NCBI GenBank assembly: GCA_014843695.1
Contig: CM026387.1
Coordinates: forward strand, 73,009,749-73,073,748
Reading direction: 5' to 3'
Origin: Archivesica marissinica
Taxonomy: Eukaryota > Mollusca > Bivalvia > Venerida > Vesicomyidae
Length of the DNA stretch: 64,000 nucleotides
Under the pieces are notes generated by a model that did no database searches, was not told the origin of the DNA, and worked only from the letters and a program-made list of their open reading frames with translations. A program made the position numbers and the translations under genes. Of the stretch, positions 1 to 11,765 are shown one piece after another (position 1 is the stretch's first letter; the number at the start of each line of letters is the position of its first letter).

Positions 1-3000
1 TTCCGTCCGGGCAGACTTACATATATAGCATTCCGCCCGGACAGACTTACATATATAGCATTCCGTCCGGGCAGACTTACATATATAGCATTCCGTCCGG
101 GCATACTTACATATATAGCATTCCGTCCGGACAGACTTACATATATAGCATTCTGTCCGGACAGACTTACATATATAGCATTCCGTCCAGGCAGACTTAC
201 ATATATAGCATTCCGTCCGGACAGACTTACATATATAGCATTCTGCCCGACAGACTTACATATATAGCATTCTGTCCGGGCAGGCTTACATATATAGCAT
301 TATGTCCGTGTAGACTTACATATATAGCTTTCCGTCGGGCAGGCTTACATATATAGCATTCTGTCTGGGCAGGCTTACATATATAGCATTCTGTTCGTGT
401 AGACTTACATATATAGCATTCTCGTCGGGCAGACTTACATATATATATAGCATTCCGCCCGCGCAGACTTACATATATATATAGCATTTCGTCTGGGCAT
501 ACTTACATATATATATAGCATTCTGTTCGTGTAGACTTACATATATAGCATTCTCGTCGGGCAGACTTACATATATATATAGCATTCCGCCCGGGCAGAC
601 TTACATATATATATAGCATTCCGTCTGGGCATACTTACATATATATATAGCATTCTGTTCGTGTAGACTTACATATATAGCATTCTCGTCTGGCAGACTT
701 ACATATAAATATAGCATTCCGCCCAGGCAGACTTACATATATAGCATTCTGTTCGTGTAGACTTACATATATAGCATTCTGCCCGGACAGACTTACACAT
801 ATAGCATTCCTTCCGGGCAGACTTACATATATAGCATTCCTTCCGGGCAGTCTTACATATATAGCATTCCTTCCGGGCAGATTTACATATATAGCATTCC
901 GTCCGGGCAGGCATACATATATAGCATTCCGTCCGGGCAGGCTTACATATATAGCATTCTCTCCGGGCAGACTTACATATATAGCATTCCATCCGGGCAG
1001 ACTTACATATATAGCATTCCTTCCGGGCAGATTTACATATATAGCATTCCGTCCGGGCAGGCATACATATATAGCATTCCATCCAGGCAGGCTTACATAT
1101 ATAGCATTCTCTTCGGGCAGACTTAAATATATAGCATTCCGTCTGGGCAGGCTTACATATATAGCATTCCTTCCGGGCAGATTTACATATATAGCATTCC
1201 GTCCGGGCAGGCATACATATATAGCATTCCATCTGGGCAGGCTTACATATATAGCGTTCAGTTCGGGCAGACTTACATACATAGCGTTCAGTTCAGGCAG
1301 ACTTACATATATAGCATTCTGCCCGGACAGACTTACATATATAGCATTCAGTTTGGGCAGACTTACATATATAGCATTCTGTGTGGGCAGACTTACATAT
1401 ATAGCATTCTGTCAGGGCAGACTTACATATATAGCATTCTGTCCAGGCAGACTTACATATATAGCATTCTGTCTGGGCAGACTTACATATATAGCATTCT
1501 GTCAGGGCAGACTTACATATATAGCATTCTGTCCGGGCAGACTTACATATATAGCATTCTGTCCGGGCAGACTTACATATATAGCATTCTGTTCGGGCAG
1601 ACTTACATAATTATATAGCATTCTGTCTGGGCAGGCTTACATATATAGCATTCTGTCCAAGCAGGCTTACATATATAGCATTCCGTCCGGGCAGGCTTAC
1701 ATATATAGCATTCTGTCCGGGCAGGCTTACATATATAGCATTCTGTTCGGGCAGGCTTGCATATATAGCATTCTGTCCGTGTAGACTTACATATATAGCA
1801 TTCTGTTCGGGCAGGCTTACATATATAGCATTCTGTCCGGGCAGGCTTACATATATAGCATTCCGTCCGGGCAGGCTTACATATATAGCATTCCGTCCGG
1901 GCAGGCTTACATATGTAGCATTCTGCCCGGACAGACTTACATATATAGCATTATGTCCGTGTAGACTTACATATATAGCTTTCCGTCGGGGCAGGCTTAC
2001 ATATATAGCATTCTGTCCGGGCAGGCTTACATATATAGCATTCTGTCCGGGCAGACTTACATATATAGCATTCCGTTCGGACATACTTACATATATAGCA
2101 TTCCGTTCGGGCAGACTTACATATATAGCATTCCGTCCAGGCAGACTTACATATATAGCATTCTCTTCAGGCAGACTTACATATATAGCATTCTGCCCGG
2201 ACAGACTTACATATATAGCATTCTGCCCGGACAGACTTACATATATAGCATTCTGTCCGGGCAGGCTTACATATATAGCATTATGTCCGTGTAGACTTAC
2301 ATATATAGCTTTCCGTCCGGGCAGGCTTACATATATAGCATTCTGTCTGGGCAGGCTTACATATATAGCATTCTGTTCGTGTAGACTTACATATATAGCA
2401 TTCTCGTCGGGCAGACTTACATATATATATAGCATTCCGCCCGCGCAGACTTACATATATATATAGCATTTCGTCTGGGCATACTTACATATATATATAG
2501 CATTCTGTTCGTGTAGACTTACATATATAGCATTCTCGTCAGGCAGACTTACATATATATATAGCATTCCGCCCAGGCAGACTTACATATATAGCATTCT
2601 GTTCGTGTAGACTTACATATATAGCATTCTGCACGGACAGACTTACACATATAGCATTCCTTCCGGGCAGACTTACATATATAGCATTCCTTCCGGGCAG
2701 TCTTACATATATAGCATTCCTTCCAGGCAGATTTACATATATAGCATTCCGTCCGGGCAGGTATACATATATAGCATTCCGTCCAGGCAGGCTTACATAT
2801 ATAGCATTCTCTTCGGGCAGACTTACATATATAGCATTCCGTCCGGGCAGGCATACATATATAGCATTCCATCCGGGCAGGCTTATATATATAGCATTCT
2901 CTTCGGGCAGACTTACATATATATATAGCATTCAGTCCGGACAGACTTACATATATAGCATTATGTCCGTGTAGACTTACATATATAGCATTCTGTTCGT

Positions 3001-3867
3001 GTAGACTTACATATATAGCATTCTCGTCGGGCAGACTTACATATATATATAGCATTCCGCCCGGGCAGACTTACATATATAGCATTCTGTTCGTGTAGAC
3101 TTACATATATAGCATTCTCGTCGGGCAGACTTACATATATATATATAGTATTCTGTCCGGTCAGACTTATATATATATATCATTATGTCCGTGTAGACTT
3201 ACATATAGCATTATGTTAGGATGTACTTACATATATAGCATTCTGTTCGGGTAGACTTACATTTTTAGTATTATGTTAGGACATACTTACATATATAGCA
3301 TTATGTTCGGACATGCTTACATATATAGCATTATGTTCGGACATGCTTACATATATAGCATTATGTTCGGACATACTTACATATATAGCATTATGTTCGG
3401 ACATGCTTACATATATAGCATTATGTTCGGACATGCTTACATATATAGCATTATGTTCGGACATGCTTACATATATAGCATTCTGTTCGGACATGCTTAC
3501 ATATATAGCATTATGTTCGGACATGCTTACATATATAGCATTATGTTCGGACATGCTTACATATATAGCATTATGTTCGGACATGCTTACATATATAGCA
3601 TTATGTTCGGACATGCTTACATATATAGCATTCTGTTTGGACATACTTACATATGTAGCATTCTGTTCGGACATACTTACATATGTAACATTCTGTTCGG
3701 ACAGACTTACATATATAGCATTCTGCCCGGACAGACTTACATATATAGCATTATGTCCGTGTATACTTACATATAAAGCATTCTGTTCGGGCAGACTTAC
3801 ATATAATTATATATATATAGCATTATGTTAGGACATACTTACATATAGCATTATGCTAGGACCTTTC
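1..3867. repeat. 30-bp tandem array (first segment)
   Basis: Direct tandem repeats of about 30 bp whose core reads CAGACTTACATATATAGCAT, preceded by a variable TTCNGTCCGGG part. About 130 units are visible. Some units carry extra TA steps (ATATATATAT), giving 32-34 bp. A block at about 3300-3600 is locally homogenised to a GTTCGGACATGC variant, which suggests recent expansion. On the minus strand each unit contains GTAAGT next to a TATATA run. Open frames here (up to 274 codons) exist only because the unit is a multiple of three without stops. Confidence 0.95.
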
Positions 3868-4072
3868 TTTTTCCAGGTGCGAACGGTCCGGAGTTCGAGC
3901 CCGGCTGGAGCCGTTACGATTGTGCCCTTAGGCAAGGCATTTAAATTCCACATTGCCTCTTCTCTCTCCTTCATGGCGATGGATTCCATCAGGAATGAGG
4001 TCTCGAGAGTGATTAATATAAGTTGAAAGACCTTGTTTCGCAATCGAGCTAATATAGATTTGTATCAACTAA
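3868..4072 (+). mobile_element. 5'-truncated tRNA-derived SINE (family B) inside the 30-bp array
   Basis: The sequence shows a B-box-like GGAGTTCGAGCCC, then a body with GCCCTTAGGCAAGGCATTT, then the tail CAATCGAGCTAATATAGATT. The same arrangement occurs at 11165-11400, 21052-21236, 48337-48563 and 50566-50792. The array resumes directly after it, so it inserted into pre-existing satellite. The A-box end is degraded or missing. Confidence 0.8.
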
Positions 4073-4480
4073 TAGCATTCGGTCCGGACAGACTTACATA
4101 TATAGCATTCCGTCCGTGTAGACTTGCATATATAGCATTATGTTAGGACATACTTACATATATAGCATTCTGTCTGGACAGACTTACATATATAGCATTC
4201 TGTCCGTGTAGACTTGCATATATAGCATTGTGTTAGGATATACTTACATAATATAGCATTCCGTCTGGACAGACTTACATATATAGCATTCTGTCCGTGT
4301 AGACTTGCATATATAGCATTGTGTTAGGATATACTTACATAATATAGCATTCCGTCTGGACAGACTTACATATATAGCAATACGTCCGCGCAGACTTACA
4401 GACTTACGTATTCTGTTCGGCCACACTTACATATGTAGACTTCTTCTCCGGGCAGACTGACTTACATATATATATGCAGC
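4073..4480. repeat. 30-bp tandem array (second segment, degenerate)
   Basis: Continuation of the 30-bp array after the SINE. Units are more divergent (CCGTGTAGACTTGCATATAT and GTTAGGATATACTTACATA variants) and decay into unique sequence at about 4480, as expected at the old edge of a tandem array. Confidence 0.85.
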
Positions 4481-4845
4481 ATTCCAACAGTTTAATTAAG
4501 TATGCAATAAAAAGTAAAGCTAAACGAACAATCCATTATTTTGTTCCCGTGTTAATACATTTTAGGATGTGCATTCCATCTACGTAATGAAAAGTCCTTA
4601 GTATAAGTATCCACAAAGGGGCTATAAACACATCTATAGAGTATCCAGTGAGTATAGACGATACGGACAACCTTGATTAACCAGTAGACAATGCTGTGGT
4701 TAAACAACGTATGGACAATTCAATTTACGCTGTGCACAGTTATATGATGGGTTGTAATAGAACCGAGATCTCCCATTCAACAGATAATGGAAATTAGTTA
4801 TGGGATCTACTTGGTCCCGGTCGTTGAATTCAAATCACGTACCTG
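4481..4845. other. Short unique stretch ending in a SINE head
   Basis: No gene or repeat is recognised in 4481-4800. The last 45 bases, with GTTGAATTCAAATCACGTACC, resemble the tRNA-like head of SINE family F seen at 20668-20900 and 40650-40842. They lead directly into the 34-bp array. Confidence 0.5.
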
Positions 4846-7740
4846 CCTGCCCCTCACCACTGTAGGTTCGACTCTCATGCCGGCCCCTCACCGCTGTAGG
4901 TTCGACTCTCCTGCATGCCCCTCACCACTGTAGGTTCGACTCTCATGCCTGCCCCTCACTGCTGTAGGTTCGACTCTCCTGCCGGCCCCTCACCGCTGTA
5001 GGTTCGACTCTCCTGCATGCCCCTCATCGCTGTAGGTTCGACTCTCCTGCCTGCCCCTCACCACTGTAGGTTCGACTCTCCTGCTGCCCCTCGCCGCTGT
5101 AGGTTCGACTCTCCTGTCTGCCCCTCACCGCTGTAGGTTCGACTCTCCTGCCTGCCCCTCACCGCTGTAGGTTCGACTCTCCTGCCTGCCCTCACCGCTG
5201 TAGGTTCGACTCTCCTGCCTGCCCCTCAACGCTGTAGGTTCGACACTCCTGTCTGCCCTCACCGCTGTAGGTTCGACTCTCCTGCCTGCCCCTCACCGCT
5301 GTAGTTCGACTCTCCTGCCGGCCCCTCACCGCTGTAGGTTCGACTCTCCTGCCAGCCCCTCACCGCTGTAGGTTCGACTCTCCTGCCGCCCCTCACCGCT
5401 GTATGTTCGACTCTCCTGCCGGCCCCTCACCGCTGTAGTTCGACTCTCCTGCCGGCCCCTCACCGCTGTAGGTTCTACTCTCCTGCCGGCCCCTCACCGC
5501 TGTAGGTTCGACTCTCCTGCCGGCCCCTCACCGCTGTAGGTTCTACTCTCCTGTCTGCCCCCTCACCGCTGTATGTTCGACTCTCCTGCCGGCCCCTCAC
5601 CGCTGTAGGTTCGAGTCTCCTGTCTGCCCCTCACCGCTGTAGGTTCGACTCTCCTGCCGGCCCCTCACCGCTGTAGGTTCGACTCTCCTGTCTGCCCCTC
5701 ACCGCTGTAGGTTCGACTCTCCTGTCGGCCCCTCACCGCTGTAGGTTCGACTCTCCTGCCTGTCCCTCACCGCTGTAGGTTCGACTCTCCTGCCTGCCCC
5801 ACACCGCTGTAGGTTCGACTCTCCTGCCTGCCCCTCACCGCTGTACCTCACCGCCGACCCTCACCGCTGTAGGTTCGACTCTCCTGCCGGCCCCTCACCG
5901 CTGTAGGTTCGACTCTCCTGCCGGCCCCTCACCGCTGTAGTTCGACTCTCCTGCCTGCCCTCACCGCTGTAGGTTCGACTCTCCTGTCTGCCCCTCACCG
6001 CTGTAGGTTCGACTCTCCTGCCTGCCCCTCACCGCTGTAGGTTCGACTCTCCTGCCTGCCCCTCACCGCTGTAGGTTCGACTCTCCTGCCGGCCCCTCAC
6101 CGCTGTAGGTTCGACTCTCCTGCCGGCCCCTCACCGCTGTAGGTTCGACTCTCTTGCCTGCCCCTCACCGCTGTACCCTCACCGCTGTAGGTTCGACTCT
6201 CCTGCCGGCCCCTCGCCGCTGTATGTTCCACTCTCCTGCCTGCCCCTCACCGCTGTAGGTTCTACTCTCCTGCCTGCCCCTCACCGCTGTAGGTTCGACT
6301 CTCCTGCCTGCCCTCACCGCTGTAGATTCGACTCTCCTGCCTGCCCTCACCGCTGTAGGTTCGACTCTCCTGCCTGCCCCTCACCGCTGTAGGTTCGACT
6401 CTCCTGCCTGCCCCTCACCGCTGTAGGTTCGACTCTCCTGCATGCCCTCACCGCTGTAGGTTCGACTCTCCTGCATGCCCCTCACCGCTGTAGATTCGAC
6501 TCTCCTGCATGCCCCTCACCGCTGTAGGTTCGACTCTCCTGCCTGCCCATCACCGCTGTAGATTCGACTCTCCTGCATGCCCTTCACCGCTGTAGGTTCT
6601 ACTCTCCTGTCTACCCCTCACCGCTGTAGGTTCGACTCTCCTGCCTGCCCCTCACCGCTGTAGGTTCGACTCTCCTGCCTGCCCCTCACCGCTGTAGGTT
6701 CGACTCTCCTGCCGGCCCCTCACCGCTGTAGGTTCGACTCTCCTGCCTGCCCCTCACAGCTGTAGGTTCGACTCTCCTGCCTGCCCCTCACCGCTGTAGT
6801 TCACTCTCCTGCCTGCCCCCTCACCGCTGTAGGTTCGACTCTCCTGCCACCCTCACCGCTGTAGGTTCGACTCTCCTGCCTGCCCCTCACCGCTGTAGGT
6901 TCGACTCTCCTCCCCCCACCACCACACCCCCCCCACACCCACACCCCCCTGCCCCTCACCGCTGTAGGTTCGACTCTCCTGCCGCCCCTCACCGCTGTAG
7001 GTTCGACTCTCCTGCCGGCCCTCACCGCTGTAGGTCGACTCTCCTGCCCCCCCACCCACACCCCCCCCCCACCCACACCCCCCCCCCCACCACACCCCCC
7101 CCCCCACCACACCTCTGCCACCCTCACCGCTGTAGGTTCGACTCTCCTGTCTGCCCCCTCACCGCTGTAGGTTCGACTCTCCTGCCTTCCCCTCACCGCT
7201 GTAGGTTCGACTCTCCTGCCTGCCCCCACCGCTGTAGGTTCGACTCTCCTGCCTGCCCCTCACCGCTTAACCCTCACCGCTGTAGGTTCTACTCTCCTGC
7301 CTGCCCCACCGCTGTATGTTCGACTCTCCTGCCTGCCCCTCACCGCTGTAGGTTCGACTCTCCTGCCTGCCCCTCACCGCTGTAGGTTCGACTCTCCTGC
7401 CTGCCCCTCACCGCTGTAGATTCGACTCTCCTGCCTGCCCCTCACCGCTGTAGGTTCGAGTCTCCTGCCTGTCCCTCATTGCTGTAGGTTCGACTCTCCT
7501 GCCTGCCCCTCACCGCTGTAGGTTCGACTCTCCTGCATGCCCCTCACCGCTGTAGATTCGACTCTCCTGCATGCCCCTCACCGCTGTAGGTTCGACTCTC
7601 CTGCCTGCCCATCACCGCTGTAGATTCGACTCTCCTGCATGCCCTTCACCGCTGTAGGTTCTACTCTCCGGTCTACCCCTCACCGCTGTAGGTTCGACTC
7701 TCCTGCCTGCCCCTCACCGCTGTAGGTTCGACTCTCCTGC
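4846..7740. repeat. 34-bp tandem array built on a B-box-like GGTTCGACTCTCC
   Basis: About 85 direct units of 33-34 bp, each containing CCGCTGTAGGTTCGACTCTC followed by CTGCCTGCCCCTCA. The TAGGTTCGACTCT core matches the pol III B-box consensus GGTTCGANTCC at 10 of 11 positions. CCCCCACA-type microsatellite inserts lie at about 6911-6950 and 7046-7112. The array runs into an assembly gap, so its true length is unknown. The left flank looks like a family F SINE head, implying that the unit came from a tRNA-like T arm. Confidence 0.9.
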
Positions 7741-8740
7741 NNNNNNNNNNNNNNNNNNNNNNNNNNNNNNNNNNNNNNNNNNNNNNNNNNNNNNNNNNNN
7801 NNNNNNNNNNNNNNNNNNNNNNNNNNNNNNNNNNNNNNNNNNNNNNNNNNNNNNNNNNNNNNNNNNNNNNNNNNNNNNNNNNNNNNNNNNNNNNNNNNNN
7901 NNNNNNNNNNNNNNNNNNNNNNNNNNNNNNNNNNNNNNNNNNNNNNNNNNNNNNNNNNNNNNNNNNNNNNNNNNNNNNNNNNNNNNNNNNNNNNNNNNNN
8001 NNNNNNNNNNNNNNNNNNNNNNNNNNNNNNNNNNNNNNNNNNNNNNNNNNNNNNNNNNNNNNNNNNNNNNNNNNNNNNNNNNNNNNNNNNNNNNNNNNNN
8101 NNNNNNNNNNNNNNNNNNNNNNNNNNNNNNNNNNNNNNNNNNNNNNNNNNNNNNNNNNNNNNNNNNNNNNNNNNNNNNNNNNNNNNNNNNNNNNNNNNNN
8201 NNNNNNNNNNNNNNNNNNNNNNNNNNNNNNNNNNNNNNNNNNNNNNNNNNNNNNNNNNNNNNNNNNNNNNNNNNNNNNNNNNNNNNNNNNNNNNNNNNNN
8301 NNNNNNNNNNNNNNNNNNNNNNNNNNNNNNNNNNNNNNNNNNNNNNNNNNNNNNNNNNNNNNNNNNNNNNNNNNNNNNNNNNNNNNNNNNNNNNNNNNNN
8401 NNNNNNNNNNNNNNNNNNNNNNNNNNNNNNNNNNNNNNNNNNNNNNNNNNNNNNNNNNNNNNNNNNNNNNNNNNNNNNNNNNNNNNNNNNNNNNNNNNNN
8501 NNNNNNNNNNNNNNNNNNNNNNNNNNNNNNNNNNNNNNNNNNNNNNNNNNNNNNNNNNNNNNNNNNNNNNNNNNNNNNNNNNNNNNNNNNNNNNNNNNNN
8601 NNNNNNNNNNNNNNNNNNNNNNNNNNNNNNNNNNNNNNNNNNNNNNNNNNNNNNNNNNNNNNNNNNNNNNNNNNNNNNNNNNNNNNNNNNNNNNNNNNNN
8701 NNNNNNNNNNNNNNNNNNNNNNNNNNNNNNNNNNNNNNNN
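7741..8740. other. Assembly gap (1000 N)
   Basis: Exactly 1000 undetermined bases. The round length suggests a placeholder rather than a measured gap. It interrupts the 34-bp array. Confidence 0.99.
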
Positions 8741-9586
8741 TTCATTTCTATACAGAGTTGCAGAACTTTCATTTTGTTCACAAAACATAATTGTATTATC
8801 CAGTTATTTGATAAAGCTAAATATAAATCAACTTTGCAATTTCCTTTTAACGGAAATAAGCATTGTACTATCTATACTAGATTATATGTAAATCAGCTTC
8901 TGCTCCACGCAGTAATAACGTTACAACAGTAGTGTGCTGTCGTCTGCTATCTAGTATGCTGGTCAATAATGTGACGTTCACATACCCTATTGTAATTGTG
9001 TGTCTGAGGAATATACTGTTCCGTTTGCGTGATGAGATTTCGGAAATGGACACGGAACGACCGCGGTCATGAATCACTCGGAAAGTGAATTCTTCCATAA
9101 ACAACTCTGACAAACATGGTTTCTGTACAATGCGGGACTGCGATATAGGAATGTCTGACCGTATTTAGATTTCTAGACAATCAAGTGTTATATTGTTGAA
9201 ACCGATTGCAAGTGTTCATACTTGTTGCCGAAAACTGCTTCATTTAGATTAACCCCAATGTAATAACAACTAAACAATCTACATAATAGCTATATGTATG
9301 AAAATGGATAAAAACCGTATCTAATAAAATACAACTTATTGTAGTTACGGTACCATGACAGTGTTATCAACTTGTCGTCCAAACTCAATTTGAAGGGGAA
9401 AAAACAATTAATTAGATGCATTGGTCACGAACTATCATGAACTGGAAATAAGATCATTATCAATAAGCTATAGAGAATATTAAGGTGAAACAAGTGCATA
9501 CAGTTATTAATTTGAAAAGATGAGATTGAGATCGACTCAGAAGAAATGGGAGATGATAACAACATGAACATGATAGATTCATTGGG
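8741..9586. other. Unique AT-rich stretch, nothing recognised
   Basis: No repeat family, RNA gene or convincing exon is seen. A 78-codon minus-strand frame at 8877-9113 has no recognisable domain, so I do not call it. Confidence 0.5.
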
Positions 9587-10519
9587 ATAGTTTAATGGTG
9601 GGGGATAGTTTAATGGTGGGGGATAGTTTAATGGTAGGGGATAGTTTAATGGTAGGGGGAAGTTTAATGGTAGATGATAGTTTAATGGTAGGGGATAGTT
9701 TAATGGTAGGGGATAGTTTAATGGTAGGGGATAGTTTAATGGTAGGGGATATTTTAATGGTGGGGTAGTTTCATGGTGGGGGATAGTTTATGGGGGGGAT
9801 AGTTTAATGGTAGGGGAAAGTTTAATGGTAGATGATAGTTTATGGTAGGGGAAGTTTAATGGTAGGGGATAGTTTAATGGTAGGGGATAGTTTAATGGTA
9901 GGGATAGTTTAATGGTAGGGGATAGTTTAATGGTGGGGGTAGTTTAATGGTGGGGGATAGTTTATGGTAGGTGATAGTTTAATGGTAGGGGATAGTTTAA
10001 TGGTAGGGGATAGTTTAATGGTAGGGGATAGTTTAATGGTGGGGGCTAGTTAATGGTAGGGGATAGTTTAATGGTAAGGGATATTTAATGGTAGGGGGTA
10101 GTTTAATGGTAGGGATAGTTTAATGGTAGGGGATAGTTTCCTGGTAGGGGATATATTTGGTAGGGGGTAGTTTAATGGTAGGGGATAGTTTAATGGTAGG
10201 GATAGTTTAATGGTAGGGGATCGTTTAATGGTGGGGATAGTTTAATGGTAGGGGATAGTTTATGGTAGGGATAGTTTAATGGTAGGGGATAGTTTAATGG
10301 TAGGGGATATATTCCTGGTAGGGGATAGTTTAATGGTAGGGGATAGTTTAATGGTGGGGGTAGTTTAATGGTGGGGGATAGTTTAATGGTAGGTGATAGT
10401 TTAATGGTAGGGGATATATTAATGGTAGGGGGTAGTTTAATGGTAGGGGATATATTAATGGTAGGGGGTAGTTTAATGGTAGGGGATAGTTTAATGGTAG
10501 GGGATAGTTTAATGGTAGG
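9587..10519. repeat. 18-bp tandem array (GGATAGTTTAATGGTAGG)
   Basis: About 50 direct copies of an 18-bp unit, ATAGTTTAATGGTAGGGG, with frequent single-base indels in the G run. The two strands are strongly asymmetric in G versus C. Confidence 0.95.
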
Positions 10520-11160
10520 AGCAAGCATGCTACATTTAAGAAATGATTCGCGGGTTAATAGTTTCCATGGGACTACATTGAGCTTGTTTAAAGTGTGTGG
10601 AGGGCGAAGCATTCAGTGCTTATATTTACAATTAAAACAAGACTACAATCAGAGGCGGCGTCAGTCGACTGAAAATGATGCGTAGGTCGAGGTTTATAGA
10701 GTCCGCAGGCATGTTTTCCTCCTGTTTGTCATTCAGTTAGATTTTCGGCTGCCTTTTTGGCTTACATTTCGTACCAGTAAAAATGTTTACAAAAGAAAGT
10801 TTTTTATTGGCAAAACAGAATAGTCGATTGTATCATGGTCATGCTCAAGCCTATTTCGTTGCGATTTTATAGCTTAGCCCCTTACACACACACTCCTTGA
10901 CCTCCGATTGATATTAAAGTGTTGGAATTATTATTTGTTTTCGACTTTAGCGTGAAAGCGTAGGCGTTCGTAAGACAGCTACTGGGTGGTGTGAGTGTGG
11001 TCTTAATCGCCCGGCGATCCGGCCTTAAACATTAGTTCAAAGAATCCATTAAAACAAGTTGTTTTAATAGCTAATACTTTTAATTAATATTATCATAATA
11101 TTGCCAAGCCTACATTCTATATATCTTTCCCAGCTTAACAGACTATTTTCCATCGAAATG
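10520..11160. other. Unique stretch with a one-sided TIR-like motif
   Basis: GGGTTAATAGTTTCCATGG at about 10550 resembles the inverted-repeat ends of the element at 34212-34375, suggesting a degraded MITE end. Nothing else is recognised. Confidence 0.4.
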
Positions 11161-11164
11161 ACAA

Positions 11165-11400
11165 AAGGTATATACAAATTTAGTTTAGCTCGATTGCGAA
11201 ACAAGATCTTACAATCTATATTAATCACGTTCGAGACCTCATTCCTGATGGAATTCATCGCCGCGAGGGAGAGAGAAGAGGCAATGTGGAATTAAAATGT
11301 ATTGCCTAATGACACAATCGTAACGGCTCCAGCGGGGATCGAACTCCGGAACTTTCGGACCGAAACGAACGCACTACCACTGCGCTATCACGACTTACAA
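11165..11400 (-). mobile_element. tRNA-derived SINE, family B, near full length
   Basis: Read on the minus strand it starts with CGTGATAGCGCAGTGGTAGT (A-box-like). It continues through a B-box-like GGAGTTCGATCCC, the body motif with ATTAGGCAATACATT, and the shared tail GATTGTAAGATCTTGTTTCG. This is the most complete copy for defining the family head. Confidence 0.85.
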
Positions 11401-11765
11401 CAGGTGTAGATCTTTTTGGCAGTAATAATACTATTTTTAGACAAAATTACCCATTTTAATAAATGAACTGGTCCAAATGTAATGTTCTTATTAATTTATT
11501 AATCTAAGAATATCATGGACCAGTTACTTGGTGTTGAATAAGAACAACGATTACTGATTCTAAAATGCCAATTTGCCAATCAGTACACCCGGAAATGCAA
11601 AATGTTATATGAACATCACTCGGAATACGAATCAGAATCCACTAGGCTAATTACTTCTGACGTGAAGCATCACTTCCTAATCACGCGACCAGGTAATGGA
11701 CAGCATGTGAACTGGTGTTACTATTCTAGTTCAAATGATAGGTACCTAACATGATGCCACCGGCA
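11401..11765. other. Unique stretch, nothing recognised
   Basis: AT-rich single-copy-looking sequence between a SINE and the 29-bp array. No exon or RNA gene is seen. Confidence 0.5.

Noticed and set aside
1..4480. CRISPR-like regular 30-bp repeats
   Set aside because: Repeats are directly tandem with no unique spacers, and the context is animal intron/SINE DNA.
7673..8788. 371-codon frame spanning N
   Set aside because: Almost entirely undetermined bases in the assembly gap.
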